A stretch of DNA of 64,000 nt from Ideonella sp. WA131b (GCA_023657425.1 JAGTJW010000001.1:186001-250000), one strand, 5' to 3'. Shown: positions 35,490-45,005, counted from the first letter of the stretch. Numbers and translations are program-made. The notes: generated by a model not told the origin, from the sequence alone.

Positions 35490-36083
35490 ATGGTCAAGAA
35501 GATGAAGAGCACCGACACCGCCACGAGCAGCGCCAAGGGCAGCGCCAAGGCCGCCGGCGGCCTGATGGACAGCCAGCTGGCCGGTGCCGTCAAGGATTCG
35601 GCCCAGCAGATCTGGCTGGCCGGCATGGGCGCCTTCAGCAAGGCCCAGGAAGAGGGCACGAAGGTGTTCGAGGCCCTCGTCAAGGAAGGCATGCACCTGC
35701 AGAAAAAGACCCAAGGCATCGCCGAGGACAAGATCTCGGAGGTCACCGGCAAGATGACGGCGATGGCCGGCAATGTGCAGGCCAAGGCCGGCCAGAACTG
35801 GGACAAGCTCGAAGCCATCTTCGAGGCCCGCACCGCCAAGGCGCTGAACAAGCTGGGCGTGCCCACCGCCAAGGATGTGCAGTCGCTGACCGAGCGCGTC
35901 GACGCGCTGGCCGCCGCCGTGGCCCGGCTGTCCAAGGGCACGGCCGCCGCCGCGCCGAAGGCGGCTCGGAAGGCCGCTCCCAAGGCCGCCCCCAAGGCCG
36001 CGACAAAGGCTGCCGCCAAGCCGGCCGCGCCGGCACCCGCCGCCCCGGCCAAGCGCACCCGCCGCAAGGCCGCCGCGGCCTGA
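35490..36083 (+). CDS. phasin-family granule-associated protein
   Basis: A 197-residue amphipathic helical protein that probably coats polyhydroxyalkanoate granules. KDSAQQIWLAGMGAFSKAQE and EEGTKVFEALVKEGMHLQKK-like text are the phasin/PhaM-type core (about 30-75); VDALAAAVARLSK forms a coiled coil, and the last 55 residues are an Ala-Lys-Pro-rich tail (KAAPKAAPKAA) of histone-like character, seen in granule proteins that bind DNA. The ATG at 35490 follows GAGGAAG. It is divergent from the acyl-CoA reductase and 16 bases upstream of a patatin gene. Confidence 0.88.
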   Translation: MVKKMKSTDTATSSAKGSAKAAGGLMDSQLAGAVKDSAQQIWLAGMGAFSKAQEEGTKVFEALVKEGMHLQKKTQGIAEDKISEVTGKMTAMAGNVQAKAGQNWDKLEAIFEARTAKALNKLGVPTAKDVQSLTERVDALAAAVARLSKGTAAAAPKAARKAAPKAAPKAATKAAAKPAAPAPAAPAKRTRRKAAAA

Positions 36084-36099
36084 GCGACAGGCCTGAACG

Positions 36100-37321
36100 A
36101 TGAGCCGCATCGGCCTGGCCCTGGCCGGTGGCGGCCCTTTGGGCGCCGTCTACGAGATCGGCGCCCTGGTGGCGCTTGAGGACCATCGCCGGGCTCGACC
36201 TCAACGCGATGGACGGGTATGTCGGCGTCTCGGCCGGCAGTTTCCTGGCCGCGGGCCTGGCCAACGGCATGACGGCGCGCGCCCTGTGCACCGCCTTCAT
36301 CGACGGCGACCAGCGCCACCCCGACCACGTGCCGGCGGCGATGTTCACGCGCCCGGCCCTGGCCGAGTGGGTGGGCCGGGTCGCCTCGCTGCCCCGGCTG
36401 GCCGGCCAGGCCGCTTGGCAGGTGCTGCGTGGCCGCCCCTGGCTGACGGCACTGGAGCAGCTGGGCCGTGCGCTGCCCACGGGCCTGTTCAGCCATGCGC
36501 CCATCGAAGCTCGGCTAGCCGCGCTGCTGTCGGCGCCCGGGCGCAGCGACGACTTCCGGGTGCTGGCCGCCACGCGGGGCCGCCGCCTCGTCATCGTCGC
36601 CACGGACCTCGACAGCGGCGAGGCCCTGCCCTTCGGGCGCCCGGGCTTCGACCACGTGCCGATCTCGCGCGCCGTGGCCGCCAGCGCCGCCTTGCCAGGG
36701 CTCTTCCCGCCGGTGCCGGTGGACGGCCGCTGGTGTGTGGACGGCGCGCTGAAGAAGACCCTGCACGCCAGCGTGCTGCTGGACGACGGCGCCGGGCTGG
36801 TGTTCTGCCTGAACCCGCTGGTGCCCTTCGATGCACGCCACCCGCAGCGCCACCGCGTTCTGGCCGGCGGCGAAGCGCCCATCCCGCGCATCGTCGACGG
36901 CGGCTTGCCGGTGGTGCTGAGCCAGACCTTCCGCAGCCTCATCCACTCGCGTCTGGAGCTGGGGCTGAAGGGCTATGCCGCCAGCCACCCGGGTGCCGAC
37001 CTGCTGCTCTTCGAACCCGACCATCGCGACCCGGCGATGTTCCTGGCCAACGTCTTTGCCTACGGCCAGCGCCGCGCCCTGGCCGAACACGCCTACCAGG
37101 CGACGCGGGCCGATCTGCGCAAGCGCCGTAGCACCCTGCGCCCGGTGCTGGCCCGCCACGGCCTGGCGCTGGACGAGGCCATGCTGGACGATCCCTCTCG
37201 CCGGCTGTTGCCGCGCCACCGCCGCGGCACCGTGGCGCCACGCACCGCGGCGGCGCAGGCGATGCGCCACCTGGACGAGGTACTCGACGACCTGGAGCGT
37301 GCGCTGCCCCCGGCGACGTGA
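36100..37321 (+). pseudogene. patatin-like phospholipase, frameshifted
   Basis: The gene starts MSRIGLALAGGGPLGAVYEI with the oxyanion loop GGGPLG, reads to GALVALED, and then leaves frame: the continuation (IAGLDLNAMDGYVGVSAGSF) is one base over. The extra base lies about 36179-36187. The catalytic Ser sits in GVSAG and the Asp in DGALKK, both in the second frame, so neither frame alone encodes a lipase. The full reconstructed protein is about 400 residues and otherwise clean. It may be a recent pseudogene or a sequencing error; there is no homopolymer at the site. Position next to the phasin suggests a granule or lipid hydrolase. Confidence 0.75.
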
Positions 37322-37367
37322 TGCCGTCCCAGGGCCGGGCTGCCCCCGTTCAGATCTTCGCAGGCTC

Positions 37368-38864
37368 TCAGCCGAGGTAGCGGCTTTGCAGGTGCGCCTT
37401 GAAGTGCGCCGGGTTCAAGGGCTCGCCGCTGGCGCGGAGGGTCAGCTCCTCCGTGGTCCAGAGGCTGGCCTGGCTCCAGATGTTCTCGCGCAGCCAGTCG
37501 AACACCGCATTCAGTTCGCCGCGCAGGATGCGCTCTTCCAGGTCGGGCATCGCCCGACGCATGGCCGCGAACCACTGCGCCGAGTACATCGCGCCCAGTG
37601 AATAACACGGGAAGTAGCCGAACAGCGCCTCGGGCCAGTGCACGTCCTGCAGCGGCCCGTCCTTGTAGTTGCCGCGTGTGTCCAGACCCAGCAGCTCCTG
37701 CATCTTCGCGTCCCAAAGGGCGGGCACGTCCTCGATCTCGATCTCGCCCTCGATCAGCGGCTTCTCGATCTCGTAGCGCAGGATGATGTGCGCCGGGTAC
37801 GTGACCTCGTCGGCGTCGACGCGGATGAAGCCCGGCTTCACGCGCGTGAGCAGCTTCTGCAGGTTGGCCTCGCCGAAGGCGGGCTGGTCGCCGAAGGCCT
37901 GCACCACCAGCGGCGCGAGCTGGCGGATGAAGCCCGGGTGGCTGCCCAGCTGCATCTCGAAACTCAGGCTCTGGCTCTCGTGCAGCGCCATGCTGCGCGC
38001 CTCGGCCACGGGCTGGCCGAGCAGATCGCGCGGCAGGTTCTGCTCGTAGCGGCCGTGGCCGGTCTCGTGCACCGTGCCCATCAGGCTGCCGAGGAATTCG
38101 GCGTCGGAGAAGCGCGTGGTCATGCGCACGTCTTCCGGCACGCCGCCGCAGAACGGGTGCGTCGAGACGTCGAGCCGGCCGCCGTCGAAGTCGAAGCCCA
38201 GCATCTTCATCACCGCCTCGCACAGCGCGCGCTGCTTCGCCACCGGGAAAGGGCCCTCGGGCTGCAGCACAGTCTCCTTCGCCTGGCGATCGATGACCTG
38301 GCTGATGAGCCCGGGCAGCCACTGCCGCACCTCGCCGAACACGCGGTCGACACGGGCGCAGGTCATGCCGGGCTCGAACCGGTCCATCAGGGCCTCGTAC
38401 TTGCGCACGCCCAACAGCTGGCTCAGCAGCTCGGCCTCGTGCCGCGCGTTGTTCAGCACGGGGCGGAAGTTCTCGACGAAGCCGGCCCAGTCGTTGGCCG
38501 GGCGCTGCGTGCGCCAGGCGTGCTCGCAGCGCGACGTGGCCAGCTGCTGCGCCTGCACCAGGGACTCGGGCAGCGCATTGCTGGCGCGCCACTGCCGGTT
38601 CATCTCGCGCAGGTTGGCGCGCTGCAGCGCCGACAGGGGCTCCTGCTCCGCGCGCCCGAGCTGATCCGTCAGCTGGGGATCGGTGCGCATGCGGTGCAGC
38701 AGCGCCGCCATCTCGGCCATCGCGGCGGCGCGCGCCTCGTTGCCCTTGGGCGGCATGTTGGCGGCCTGGTCCCAGCCGGCCATGCTCTGCAGGTGGCCCA
38801 GGTGGTGCAGGCGTGTCCAGGTGTGGGCCAGCGCGTCGTAGGTGGGGGTGGCGGTGCTGCTCAT
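37368..38864 (-). CDS. M32-family metallocarboxypeptidase
   Basis: A 498-residue zinc carboxypeptidase of the Taq/Pfu type, removing C-terminal residues from peptides. The zinc motif HETGH lies at 266-270, followed by GRYEQNLP; DVSTHPFCGGVPEDVRMTTR and ESQSLSFEMQLG supply the other conserved blocks and the third ligand Glu. Predicted all-helical and cytoplasmic. Length matches the family (about 500). It has its own start at the ATG 38864 and lies on the strand opposite to the patatin gene. Confidence 0.93.
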   Translation of the reverse strand: MSSTATPTYDALAHTWTRLHHLGHLQSMAGWDQAANMPPKGNEARAAAMAEMAALLHRMRTDPQLTDQLGRAEQEPLSALQRANLREMNRQWRASNALPESLVQAQQLATSRCEHAWRTQRPANDWAGFVENFRPVLNNARHEAELLSQLLGVRKYEALMDRFEPGMTCARVDRVFGEVRQWLPGLISQVIDRQAKETVLQPEGPFPVAKQRALCEAVMKMLGFDFDGGRLDVSTHPFCGGVPEDVRMTTRFSDAEFLGSLMGTVHETGHGRYEQNLPRDLLGQPVAEARSMALHESQSLSFEMQLGSHPGFIRQLAPLVVQAFGDQPAFGEANLQKLLTRVKPGFIRVDADEVTYPAHIILRYEIEKPLIEGEIEIEDVPALWDAKMQELLGLDTRGNYKDGPLQDVHWPEALFGYFPCYSLGAMYSAQWFAAMRRAMPDLEERILRGELNAVFDWLRENIWSQASLWTTEELTLRASGEPLNPAHFKAHLQSRYLG

Positions 38865-38903
38865 AGAAGGGGGTTAAGCCCAGAAGACTCGATTGTGGCG
38901 CGC

Positions 38904-39389
38904 TCAGAGTTCGAGCGTGCCCGGAAAGAACCACAGCGCGCCCCCCACGTAGAACAGGTAACGCAGGAACTTGCCCACCGCCATGTAGAAGGCGCAGGGC
39001 CAGAAGGGCAGCTTGAGCCAGCCAGCCACGGCGCACAGCGGGTCGCCCACCACCGGCAGCCAGCTCAGCAGGCAGGCCGGCGGGCCCCACTTGCGCGCCC
39101 AGCTCATGGCCCAGGCGGAGCTGGGTTTGGGTTTGGCGATCTGCTCGTAGGCCAGCTCGGCGCCATACCCCATCCAGTAGCTGACGCATCCGCCCAGCGT
39201 GTTGCCCGCGGTCGCCACGATCAGCGCCGGCCAGAACAGCTCGGGTGCCACCTTCACGAGCCCGAACACCACCGGCACGCTGGCCATCGGCAGCAGCGTC
39301 GCCGAGAGCAACGAGACCACGAACACCGTGCTCAGCCCGTACTGGGGCAGCGCCATTGCGGCCAGGATCGAGTGCAGCCAGGCTTCCAT
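38904..39389 (-). CDS. YqaA-family (DedA-like) membrane protein
   Basis: A 161-residue inner-membrane protein of the SNARE-associated/VTT superfamily. It has about four hydrophobic segments; FVVSLLSATLLPMASVPVVFG, TAGNTLGGCVSYWMGYG and LLSWLPVVGDPLCAVAGWL carry the re-entrant loops with conserved Pro and Gly. Members act in lipid transport across membranes, by inference from DedA relatives. It may be co-transcribed with the peptidase downstream (40-base gap). Confidence 0.83.
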   Translation of the reverse strand: MEAWLHSILAAMALPQYGLSTVFVVSLLSATLLPMASVPVVFGLVKVAPELFWPALIVATAGNTLGGCVSYWMGYGAELAYEQIAKPKPSSAWAMSWARKWGPPACLLSWLPVVGDPLCAVAGWLKLPFWPCAFYMAVGKFLRYLFYVGGALWFFPGTLEL

Positions 39390-39425
39390 CGGGTGCGGCC
39401 CATTATGGGCAGGGACGGGATGACC

Positions 39426-39863
39426 TCAGCGCGGCACCGGACGGGGCTGCCCCTGGGCGTCGATGGCGACGTAGGTGAGATCGGCCTCGGTCACCTTCAC
39501 CACCCGCAGCTGGCTCGGGTTGCGCTCGGCGATCACGGTCACGTGCACCGAGATGCTGGTGGTGCCGATGCGTGTGATGCGGGCGTAGAAGCTCAGCAGG
39601 TCGCCCAGGCTCACGGGCTGCTTGAAGACAAACTGGTTGACGGCCACCGTGGCGATGCGCCCGCGCGCCACGCGCGCCGGCAGCACCGAGCCGGCCAGGT
39701 CCACCTGGGCCATGATCCAGCCGCCGAAGATGTCGCCGTTGGCGTTGACGTCGGCCGGCAGCGGGATCACGCGCAGCACGAGCTGGGCCCCATCGTCGAG
39801 CTGCGGCGGGGCGAGCATGGGCGTGGCGGCGGTGTCGATGGGGGCGTCGGGCGATGGGCTCAC
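39426..39863 (-). CDS. acyl-CoA thioesterase (YciA-type hotdog)
   Basis: A 145-residue hotdog-fold thioesterase that hydrolyses acyl-CoA to free acid and CoA. LPADVNANGDIFGGWIMAQVDLAG is the YciA signature with the active-site Asp, given here in its parts DVNANGDIFGGW and MAQVDLAG; VAVNQFVFKQPVSLGDLL follows. Length is standard. It could influence the acyl-CoA pool used by the nearby reductase, though nothing in the sequence ties them. Confidence 0.9.
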   Translation of the reverse strand: MSPSPDAPIDTAATPMLAPPQLDDGAQLVLRVIPLPADVNANGDIFGGWIMAQVDLAGSVLPARVARGRIATVAVNQFVFKQPVSLGDLLSFYARITRIGTTSISVHVTVIAERNPSQLRVVKVTEADLTYVAIDAQGQPRPVPR

Positions 39864-40026
39864 GGGGCAGGCTCAAAGAGGATAACGGTGGGCGCAGCGA
39901 CAATCCGCGCCCGATGACCGCGCCTCTCACTGTAGCCTCCGTGCCGCGCCCGACGCCCGCCCAGCAGCAGGCTTTGCGCCGCCGTCGCCCCCACCCGGCT
40001 CCGGTGTCCACCATCGACGCGCCCCC

Positions 40027-41877
40027 TTGAACCCGCCCCAGCTGCCGCCGATGCAATCACACGCTTCCTCCCCCCCTGCACCGCCCACCGCCGGTGCAGC
40101 GGGTGCGCGCCGCTCCGACTGGGGCACGCTGGCAAGGCTGCTGCCTTATCTGTGGCGCTACCGCTGGCGCGTGGGCGCGGCGCTGGCCTTCCTGCTGGCG
40201 GCCAAGGCGGCGAACGTCAGCGTGCCGGTGCTGCTGAAGTACCTGGTCGACTCACTCTCCATCAAGCCCGGCGAGGCGGCCTCGCTGCTGGTGGTGCCTG
40301 TGGGCCTGCTGGTGGGCTACGGCCTGCTGCGGCTGAGCACCAGCCTCTTCACCGAGCTGCGCGAACTGATCTTCGCCAAGGCCACCGAAGGCACGGCGCG
40401 CAGCATCAGCCTGCAGGTCTTCGGTCACCTGCACGCCCTGAGCCTGCGTTTCCACCTCGAGCGCCAGACCGGCGGCATGACGCGCGACATCGAGCGTGGC
40501 ACGCGCGCCGTGCACTCGCTGATCAGCTACTCGCTCTACAGCATCTTCCCCACCCTTGTGGAAGTCGCGATGGTGCTGACGCTGCTGGCGGTGAAGTTCG
40601 ACGCCGCGTTCGCCTGGATCACGGGCGGCGCGCTGGTGGCCTACATCGCCTTCACGGTGACCGTCACCGAGTGGCGCACCAAGTTCCGCCGCGAGATGAA
40701 CGAGCTCGACAGCGGTGCGCACACGCGGGCGGTGGACTCGCTGCTGAACTACGAGACCGTCAAGTACTTCGGCAACGAGGCCTTCGAGGCGAAGCGCTAC
40801 GACGAGAGCCTGGAGCGGCTGCGCCGTGTGGCGCTGAAGAGCCAGACCACGTTGTCGCTGCTCAACACCGGGCAGCAGCTGATCATCGCCGCGGCCTTGA
40901 TTGCGATGCTGTGGCGCGCCACGCAGGGCGTGGTCGAGGGCCGGCTGACGCTGGGCGACCTGGTCATGATCAACGCCTTCATGATCCAGCTGTACATCCC
41001 GCTGAACTTCCTGGGCGTGATGTACCGCGAGATCAAGCAGAGCCTGGCCGATCTCGACAAGATGTTCGGCCTGCTCGAGAGGCACCGCGAGGTCGACGAC
41101 AAGCCCGGCGCCCAGGCGCTGCAGGTGCGCGAGGGCGTGGTGCGCTTCGAGGGCGTGGGCTTTGCCTATGACACAGCGCGCCCCATCCTGCATGACCTCA
41201 GCTTCGAGATCCCGGCGGGCAAGACGGTGGCCGTGGTGGGCCCCAGCGGCGCGGGCAAGAGCACGCTGGCGCGGCTGCTGTTCCGCTTCTACGACGTGAC
41301 GAACGACGGCAGAGGCCGCATCACCATCGACGATCAGGACATCCGCGAGGTCACGCAGCAGAGCCTGCGCGGATCAATCGGTATCGTGCCGCAGGACACG
41401 GTGCTGTTCAACGACACCGTCTACTACAACATCGCCTACGGCCGGGCCGGCGCCACGCGCGAGGAGGTCGAGGCGGCCGCCAAGGCCGCGCACATCCACG
41501 ACTTCATCGCCGCGACGCCCAAGGGTTACGAGACGATGGTGGGCGAACGCGGCCTCAAGCTCAGCGGTGGCGAGAAGCAGCGCGTGGCCATCGCGCGCAC
41601 GCTGCTGAAGAACCCACCGATCCTCATCTTCGACGAGGCCACCTCGGCACTGGACAGCGCCAACGAGCGCGCCATCCAGGCCGAACTGCGCGCGGCGGCC
41701 CAGGGCAAGACGGCGCTGGTGATTGCGCACCGCTTGTCCACCGTGGTGGACGCGCACGAGATCGTCGTGCTCGAGGCCGGCCGCGTGGTCGAGCGCGGAC
41801 CGCACGCCGAGCTGCTGGCGCGTGGCGGGCGCTACGCGCAGATGTGGCGGCTGCAGCAGAGCGGGGAAGAAGCCTGA
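40027..41877 (+). CDS. ABC exporter of the ATM1/HMT1 family
   Basis: A 616-residue half-transporter with six membrane helices (about 40-330) and a C-terminal ATPase: Walker A GPSGAGKST near 405, LSGGEKQRVAIARTLL and LIFDEATSALDS. HTRAVDSLLNYETVKYFGNE is the mark of the mitochondrial ATM1-like group, which exports glutathione-bound sulfur or metal conjugates and supports iron-sulfur protein maturation or metal detoxification. An N-terminal Pro/Ala-rich extension of about 30 residues may reflect a start that is too early. It is preceded by 160 bases without another gene. Confidence 0.9.
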   Translation: MNPPQLPPMQSHASSPPAPPTAGAAGARRSDWGTLARLLPYLWRYRWRVGAALAFLLAAKAANVSVPVLLKYLVDSLSIKPGEAASLLVVPVGLLVGYGLLRLSTSLFTELRELIFAKATEGTARSISLQVFGHLHALSLRFHLERQTGGMTRDIERGTRAVHSLISYSLYSIFPTLVEVAMVLTLLAVKFDAAFAWITGGALVAYIAFTVTVTEWRTKFRREMNELDSGAHTRAVDSLLNYETVKYFGNEAFEAKRYDESLERLRRVALKSQTTLSLLNTGQQLIIAAALIAMLWRATQGVVEGRLTLGDLVMINAFMIQLYIPLNFLGVMYREIKQSLADLDKMFGLLERHREVDDKPGAQALQVREGVVRFEGVGFAYDTARPILHDLSFEIPAGKTVAVVGPSGAGKSTLARLLFRFYDVTNDGRGRITIDDQDIREVTQQSLRGSIGIVPQDTVLFNDTVYYNIAYGRAGATREEVEAAAKAAHIHDFIAATPKGYETMVGERGLKLSGGEKQRVAIARTLLKNPPILIFDEATSALDSANERAIQAELRAAAQGKTALVIAHRLSTVVDAHEIVVLEAGRVVERGPHAELLARGGRYAQMWRLQQSGEEA

Positions 41878-41929
41878 AGCCGACCCCGTGGCCGGACGCG
41901 TGCCCCGGGCGTCGGCGGCCGTGGCCGTG

Positions 41930-42976
41930 TCAGTCCTGCAGGCTCAGCACCAGCTTTCCGAAGTTGTCGCCGCTGAACAACCGGTTCAGCGTGGCCGGGA
42001 AGGCATCGACGCCGCCGCTGGCCACATCTTCGCGGCTCTTCATGCGGCCGTCCTTCAGGTAAGCGGCCATCTCGGCCACGGCCAGGTGGTAACGCTCGGC
42101 GTAGTCGAAGACCACCATGCCTTCCATGCGTGCGCGGTTGACGAGCAGGCTCAGGTAGTTCTTCGGGCCCTGCACCGGCGTCGTGTTGTTGTACTGGCTG
42201 ATCGCACCGCAGATCACGATGCGCGCGCGGCGGTTGATGCGCGTGAGCACGGTGTCGAGGATCTCGCCGCCGACATTGTCGAAGTAGATGTCCACGCCCT
42301 CGGGGCAGTGCGCCTTCAGGCCATCCTTGACGCTGCCGCCCTTGTAGTCGATGCAGGCGTCAAAGCCGAGCTCACGGACGACCCACTCGCATTTGGCCGC
42401 GCCACCGGCGATGCCCACCACGCGCAGGCCCTTGATCCGGGCCAGCTGGCCCACGGTCTGCCCCACGGCACCGGCCGCGCCCGAGACGACCAGCGTCTCG
42501 CCCGCCGGCCGGGTGAGGTTGGGCAGGCCGACATCCATCAACCCGAAGTAGGCCGTCATGCCGGGCATGCCGAGCACGTTGAGCCATTGTGTTGGCGTGC
42601 CCAGGCCCAGGTCGATGCGGCCCAGGCCGGCTTGGCGGTCGCGGTCGGGCGCCACCGTCCAGTGCGTCTGCACGCCGGTGCTGCCGCTGACGGCGTCGCC
42701 GACGGCGTAGGCCGGATGCCGCGAGGCCTCGACCACGCCCACACCGCCCGCGCGCATGACCTCGCCGATGCCCACCGGCGCGATGTAGCTCTTGCCCTCG
42801 TTCATCCAGCCGCGCATGGCCGGATCGAGGCTGATCGCCGTCACCCGCACGCGGATCTCGCCAGCGGCCGGCTCGCGCAACGGCTCTTCGCCGATCGTCC
42901 AGTCCGAGGCCTTGGGCAGGCCCAAGGGCCGGGCGGCCAGCCGCACCTGGCGGTTCGTCATCGCCAGCGTCGCCAT
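41930..42976 (-). CDS. NADP-dependent MDR oxidoreductase (CurA/leukotriene-B4-dehydrogenase type)
   Basis: A 348-residue zinc-independent medium-chain reductase acting on alpha,beta-unsaturated ketones or similar double bonds. RPLGLPKASDWTI, PLREPAAGEIRVRV and MRGWMNEGKSYIAPV are N-terminal hallmarks; the nucleotide site is SGAAGAVGQTVGQLARIKG, and DIYFDNVGGEILDTVL and ICGAISQYN follow. No zinc-binding Cys cluster is present, as expected. The ATG at 42976 overlaps by one base (TGATG) the stop of the CusF-like gene, an unexpected operon partner. Confidence 0.9.
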   Translation of the reverse strand: MATLAMTNRQVRLAARPLGLPKASDWTIGEEPLREPAAGEIRVRVTAISLDPAMRGWMNEGKSYIAPVGIGEVMRAGGVGVVEASRHPAYAVGDAVSGSTGVQTHWTVAPDRDRQAGLGRIDLGLGTPTQWLNVLGMPGMTAYFGLMDVGLPNLTRPAGETLVVSGAAGAVGQTVGQLARIKGLRVVGIAGGAAKCEWVVRELGFDACIDYKGGSVKDGLKAHCPEGVDIYFDNVGGEILDTVLTRINRRARIVICGAISQYNNTTPVQGPKNYLSLLVNRARMEGMVVFDYAERYHLAVAEMAAYLKDGRMKSREDVASGGVDAFPATLNRLFSGDNFGKLVLSLQD

Positions 42977-43260
42977 CACGGTGCCTTGGTCACCGAGGTG
43001 ACGGTGAACTGGCCGTTGATGCGCTCGGCCGTGAAGCCGATGCGCTGCCCCACCGCAAGCCCCTCGAGCAGGCGCGGGTCGGCAACGCGGAACACCATCG
43101 TCATGGGCGGCATCTCGAGGTTCTTGATCTCGCCGTGTTTGATCGTGATGCGCGCGCCGGCCGCATCGAGCTTGGTGATCTCGCCGCTGGCGGGCGAGGC
43201 CTGGGCCTGCACCACGGCGGCGGCCAGCAGCGCGGCCGTGAACGTGAGCCATTGCTTCAT
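42976..43260 (-). CDS. periplasmic CusF-like copper-binding protein
   Basis: A 94-residue protein with a Sec signal peptide (cleavage after VQAQA, about 21) and a small OB-fold barrel. The metal motif is [18 protein letters not shown]: a His and two Met residues, spaced as in CusF, coordinate Cu(I) or Ag(I). It probably carries copper in the periplasm. No CusABC efflux genes are near. The downstream oxidoreductase starts within its stop codon. It is divergent from argB with a 68-base gap. Confidence 0.87.
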   Translation of the reverse strand: MKQWLTFTAALLAAAVVQAQASPASGEITKLDAAGARITIKHGEIKNLEMPPMTMVFRVADPRLLEGLAVGQRIGFTAERINGQFTVTSVTKAP

Positions 43261-43328
43261 CGTCGTCTCCTGTGAACGCGGGCGGCGTTCCTACAATGCC
43301 GGCACCTTACCGCAAGTCCCGCCCTGCC

Positions 43329-44249
43329 ATGGCCAGCCTCGCCGACACCCCTGCCGCCCTGCACGATCTGTCGCACGTCACCCCGCGCGACCAGGCCGAG
43401 ATCCTGGCCCAGGCCCTGCCCTACATCCGGCGCTTCCACGGCAAGACGCTGGTCATCAAGTACGGCGGCAACGCGATGACCGACCCGGCGCTGCAGCAGG
43501 ATTTCGCCGAGGACGTGGTGCTGCTCAAGCTGGTGGGCATGAACCCCATCGTCGTGCACGGGGGCGGCCCGCAGATCGACGAGGCGCTGGCCAAGATCGG
43601 CAAGAAGGGCACCTTCATACAAGGCATGCGCGTCACCGACGAAGAGACCATGGAGGTGGTCGAGTGGGTGCTCGGCGGCGCGGTGCAGCAGGACATCGTC
43701 GGCCTCATCAACGCCGCCGGCGGCAAGGCCGTGGGCCTGACGGGCCGCGACGGCGGCCTGATCCGCGCGCGCAAGATGAAGATGACCGACAAGGACGACC
43801 CGACCAAGGAACACGACATCGGCCAGGTCGGCGAGATCACGGCCATCGACCCTGCGGTGGTGCAGGCGCTGCAGGACGACCAGTTCATCCCCGTCGTCAG
43901 CCCCATCGGCTTCGGCGAGGCGGGCGAGAGCTACAACATCAACGCCGATCTGGTGGCCGCCAAGCTGGCCACGGTGCTCAAGGCCGAGAAGCTGGTGATG
44001 CTCACCAACATCAAGGGCGTGCTCGACAAGGCCGGCGAGCTGATCACCGAACTGACACCGCGGCAGATCGACGAGCTCATCGCCGACGGCACCATCAGCG
44101 GCGGCATGCTGCCCAAGCTGGCCGGCGCCATCGATGCAGCCAAGAGCGGTGTGCATGCCGTGCACGTGGTGGACGGGCGCGTGCCGCATGCGATGCTGCT
44201 GGAGATCCTCACCGACCAGGCCTACGGCACGATGATCCGCTCGCACTGA
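43329..44249 (+). CDS. argB: acetylglutamate kinase
   Basis: A 306-residue enzyme catalysing the second step of arginine synthesis. [12 protein letters not shown] (phosphate-binding), [13 protein letters not shown] (substrate), [15 protein letters not shown] and NIKGVLD are the diagnostic blocks. The N-terminal helix [15 protein letters not shown] is the segment that allows hexamer formation and arginine feedback inhibition in other bacteria. The start is the ATG at 43329; upstream starts are unlikely. Upstream of a HAD gene and slmA, a common Burkholderiales order. Confidence 0.97.
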   Translation: MASLADTPAALHDLSHVTPRDQAEILAQALPYIRRFHGKTLVIKYGGNAMTDPALQQDFAEDVVLLKLVGMNPIVVHGGGPQIDEALAKIGKKGTFIQGMRVTDEETMEVVEWVLGGAVQQDIVGLINAAGGKAVGLTGRDGGLIRARKMKMTDKDDPTKEHDIGQVGEITAIDPAVVQALQDDQFIPVVSPIGFGEAGESYNINADLVAAKLATVLKAEKLVMLTNIKGVLDKAGELITELTPRQIDELIADGTISGGMLPKLAGAIDAAKSGVHAVHVVDGRVPHAMLLEILTDQAYGTMIRSH

Positions 44250-44306
44250 GCACTGGGTGTTCAAGAGCGTGGACATCGACAAGAACCCCGGCAAGCGCGG
44301 GTCGCT

Positions 44307-45005
44307 GTGCAGCTGAACCCGACAGCGGCGCGGCGGGTCTGGCTGTTCGACCTGGACGATACGCTGCACGACGCGGCGACGGCGTCGATGCCGCAGCTGC
44401 ACGAGTCGATGAACGCCTACATCCGCCGCGAACTCGGGCTCGATGCCGAGGCGGCCACGGCGCTGCGCCGTCGTTATTGGCATTGGTACGGCGCCACGCT
44501 GCTGGGGCTGGTGCGGCACCACGGCGTCAAGCCCGCGCACTTCCTGCACGTCACGCACGCGCTGCCGGGCCTGGAAAGCCGCGTGCGCGGCCATGCGCAC
44601 GACATCGCGGCGCTGGCCCGCCTGCCGGGCCGAAAGTTCATCCTCACCAACGCACCGGCGGCCTACGCCCGGCGCGTGCTGGCGGTGCTGGGTGTGGAGC
44701 GGCTGTTCGACGGCCTGCTGGCCATCGAGGACATGGCCATGTTCGGCCACCTGCGGCCCAAGCCCGACCGGCGCATGCTGCGCCACATCGCGGCACGGTT
44801 GCGCGTGCCGCCGTCGCGCTGCGTGCTGGTGGAAGACACCCTGGTGCACCAGAAGGCCGCGCGCGCCGTGGGCATGGGCACGGTGTGGATGCAGCGCTGG
44901 CTGAAGCGCTCGGTGTCGCACGTGGCCAGCGCCAACGCGCGCCGCCACCGCCGGCCGGCCTACGTCGACCGGCGCGTGCGCACGCTGCAGGCCTTGGCCC
45001 GTTAG
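44307..45005 (+). CDS. HAD-family pyrimidine 5'-nucleotidase-like phosphatase
   Basis: A 232-residue HAD hydrolase related to SDT1/PHM8-like nucleotidases. Motif I is WLFDLDDTLHD near residue 12, motif II ILTNAP near 112, motif III Lys in RPKPDRRM and motif IV VEDTLVHQKAA. The cap contains WYGATLLGLVRHHG. Substrate, from the family, is probably UMP, CMP or a similar monophosphate. The GTG at 44307 is the first start in frame. The last 30 residues are Arg-rich. Confidence 0.85.
   Translation: MQLNPTAARRVWLFDLDDTLHDAATASMPQLHESMNAYIRRELGLDAEAATALRRRYWHWYGATLLGLVRHHGVKPAHFLHVTHALPGLESRVRGHAHDIAALARLPGRKFILTNAPAAYARRVLAVLGVERLFDGLLAIEDMAMFGHLRPKPDRRMLRHIAARLRVPPSRCVLVEDTLVHQKAARAVGMGTVWMQRWLKRSVSHVASANARRHRRPAYVDRRVRTLQALAR

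Noticed and set aside
37093..39189. A 698-codon minus-strand frame around the M32 peptidase
   Set aside because: It overlaps the true peptidase frame (HETGH motif) in another phase and has no recognisable domain.
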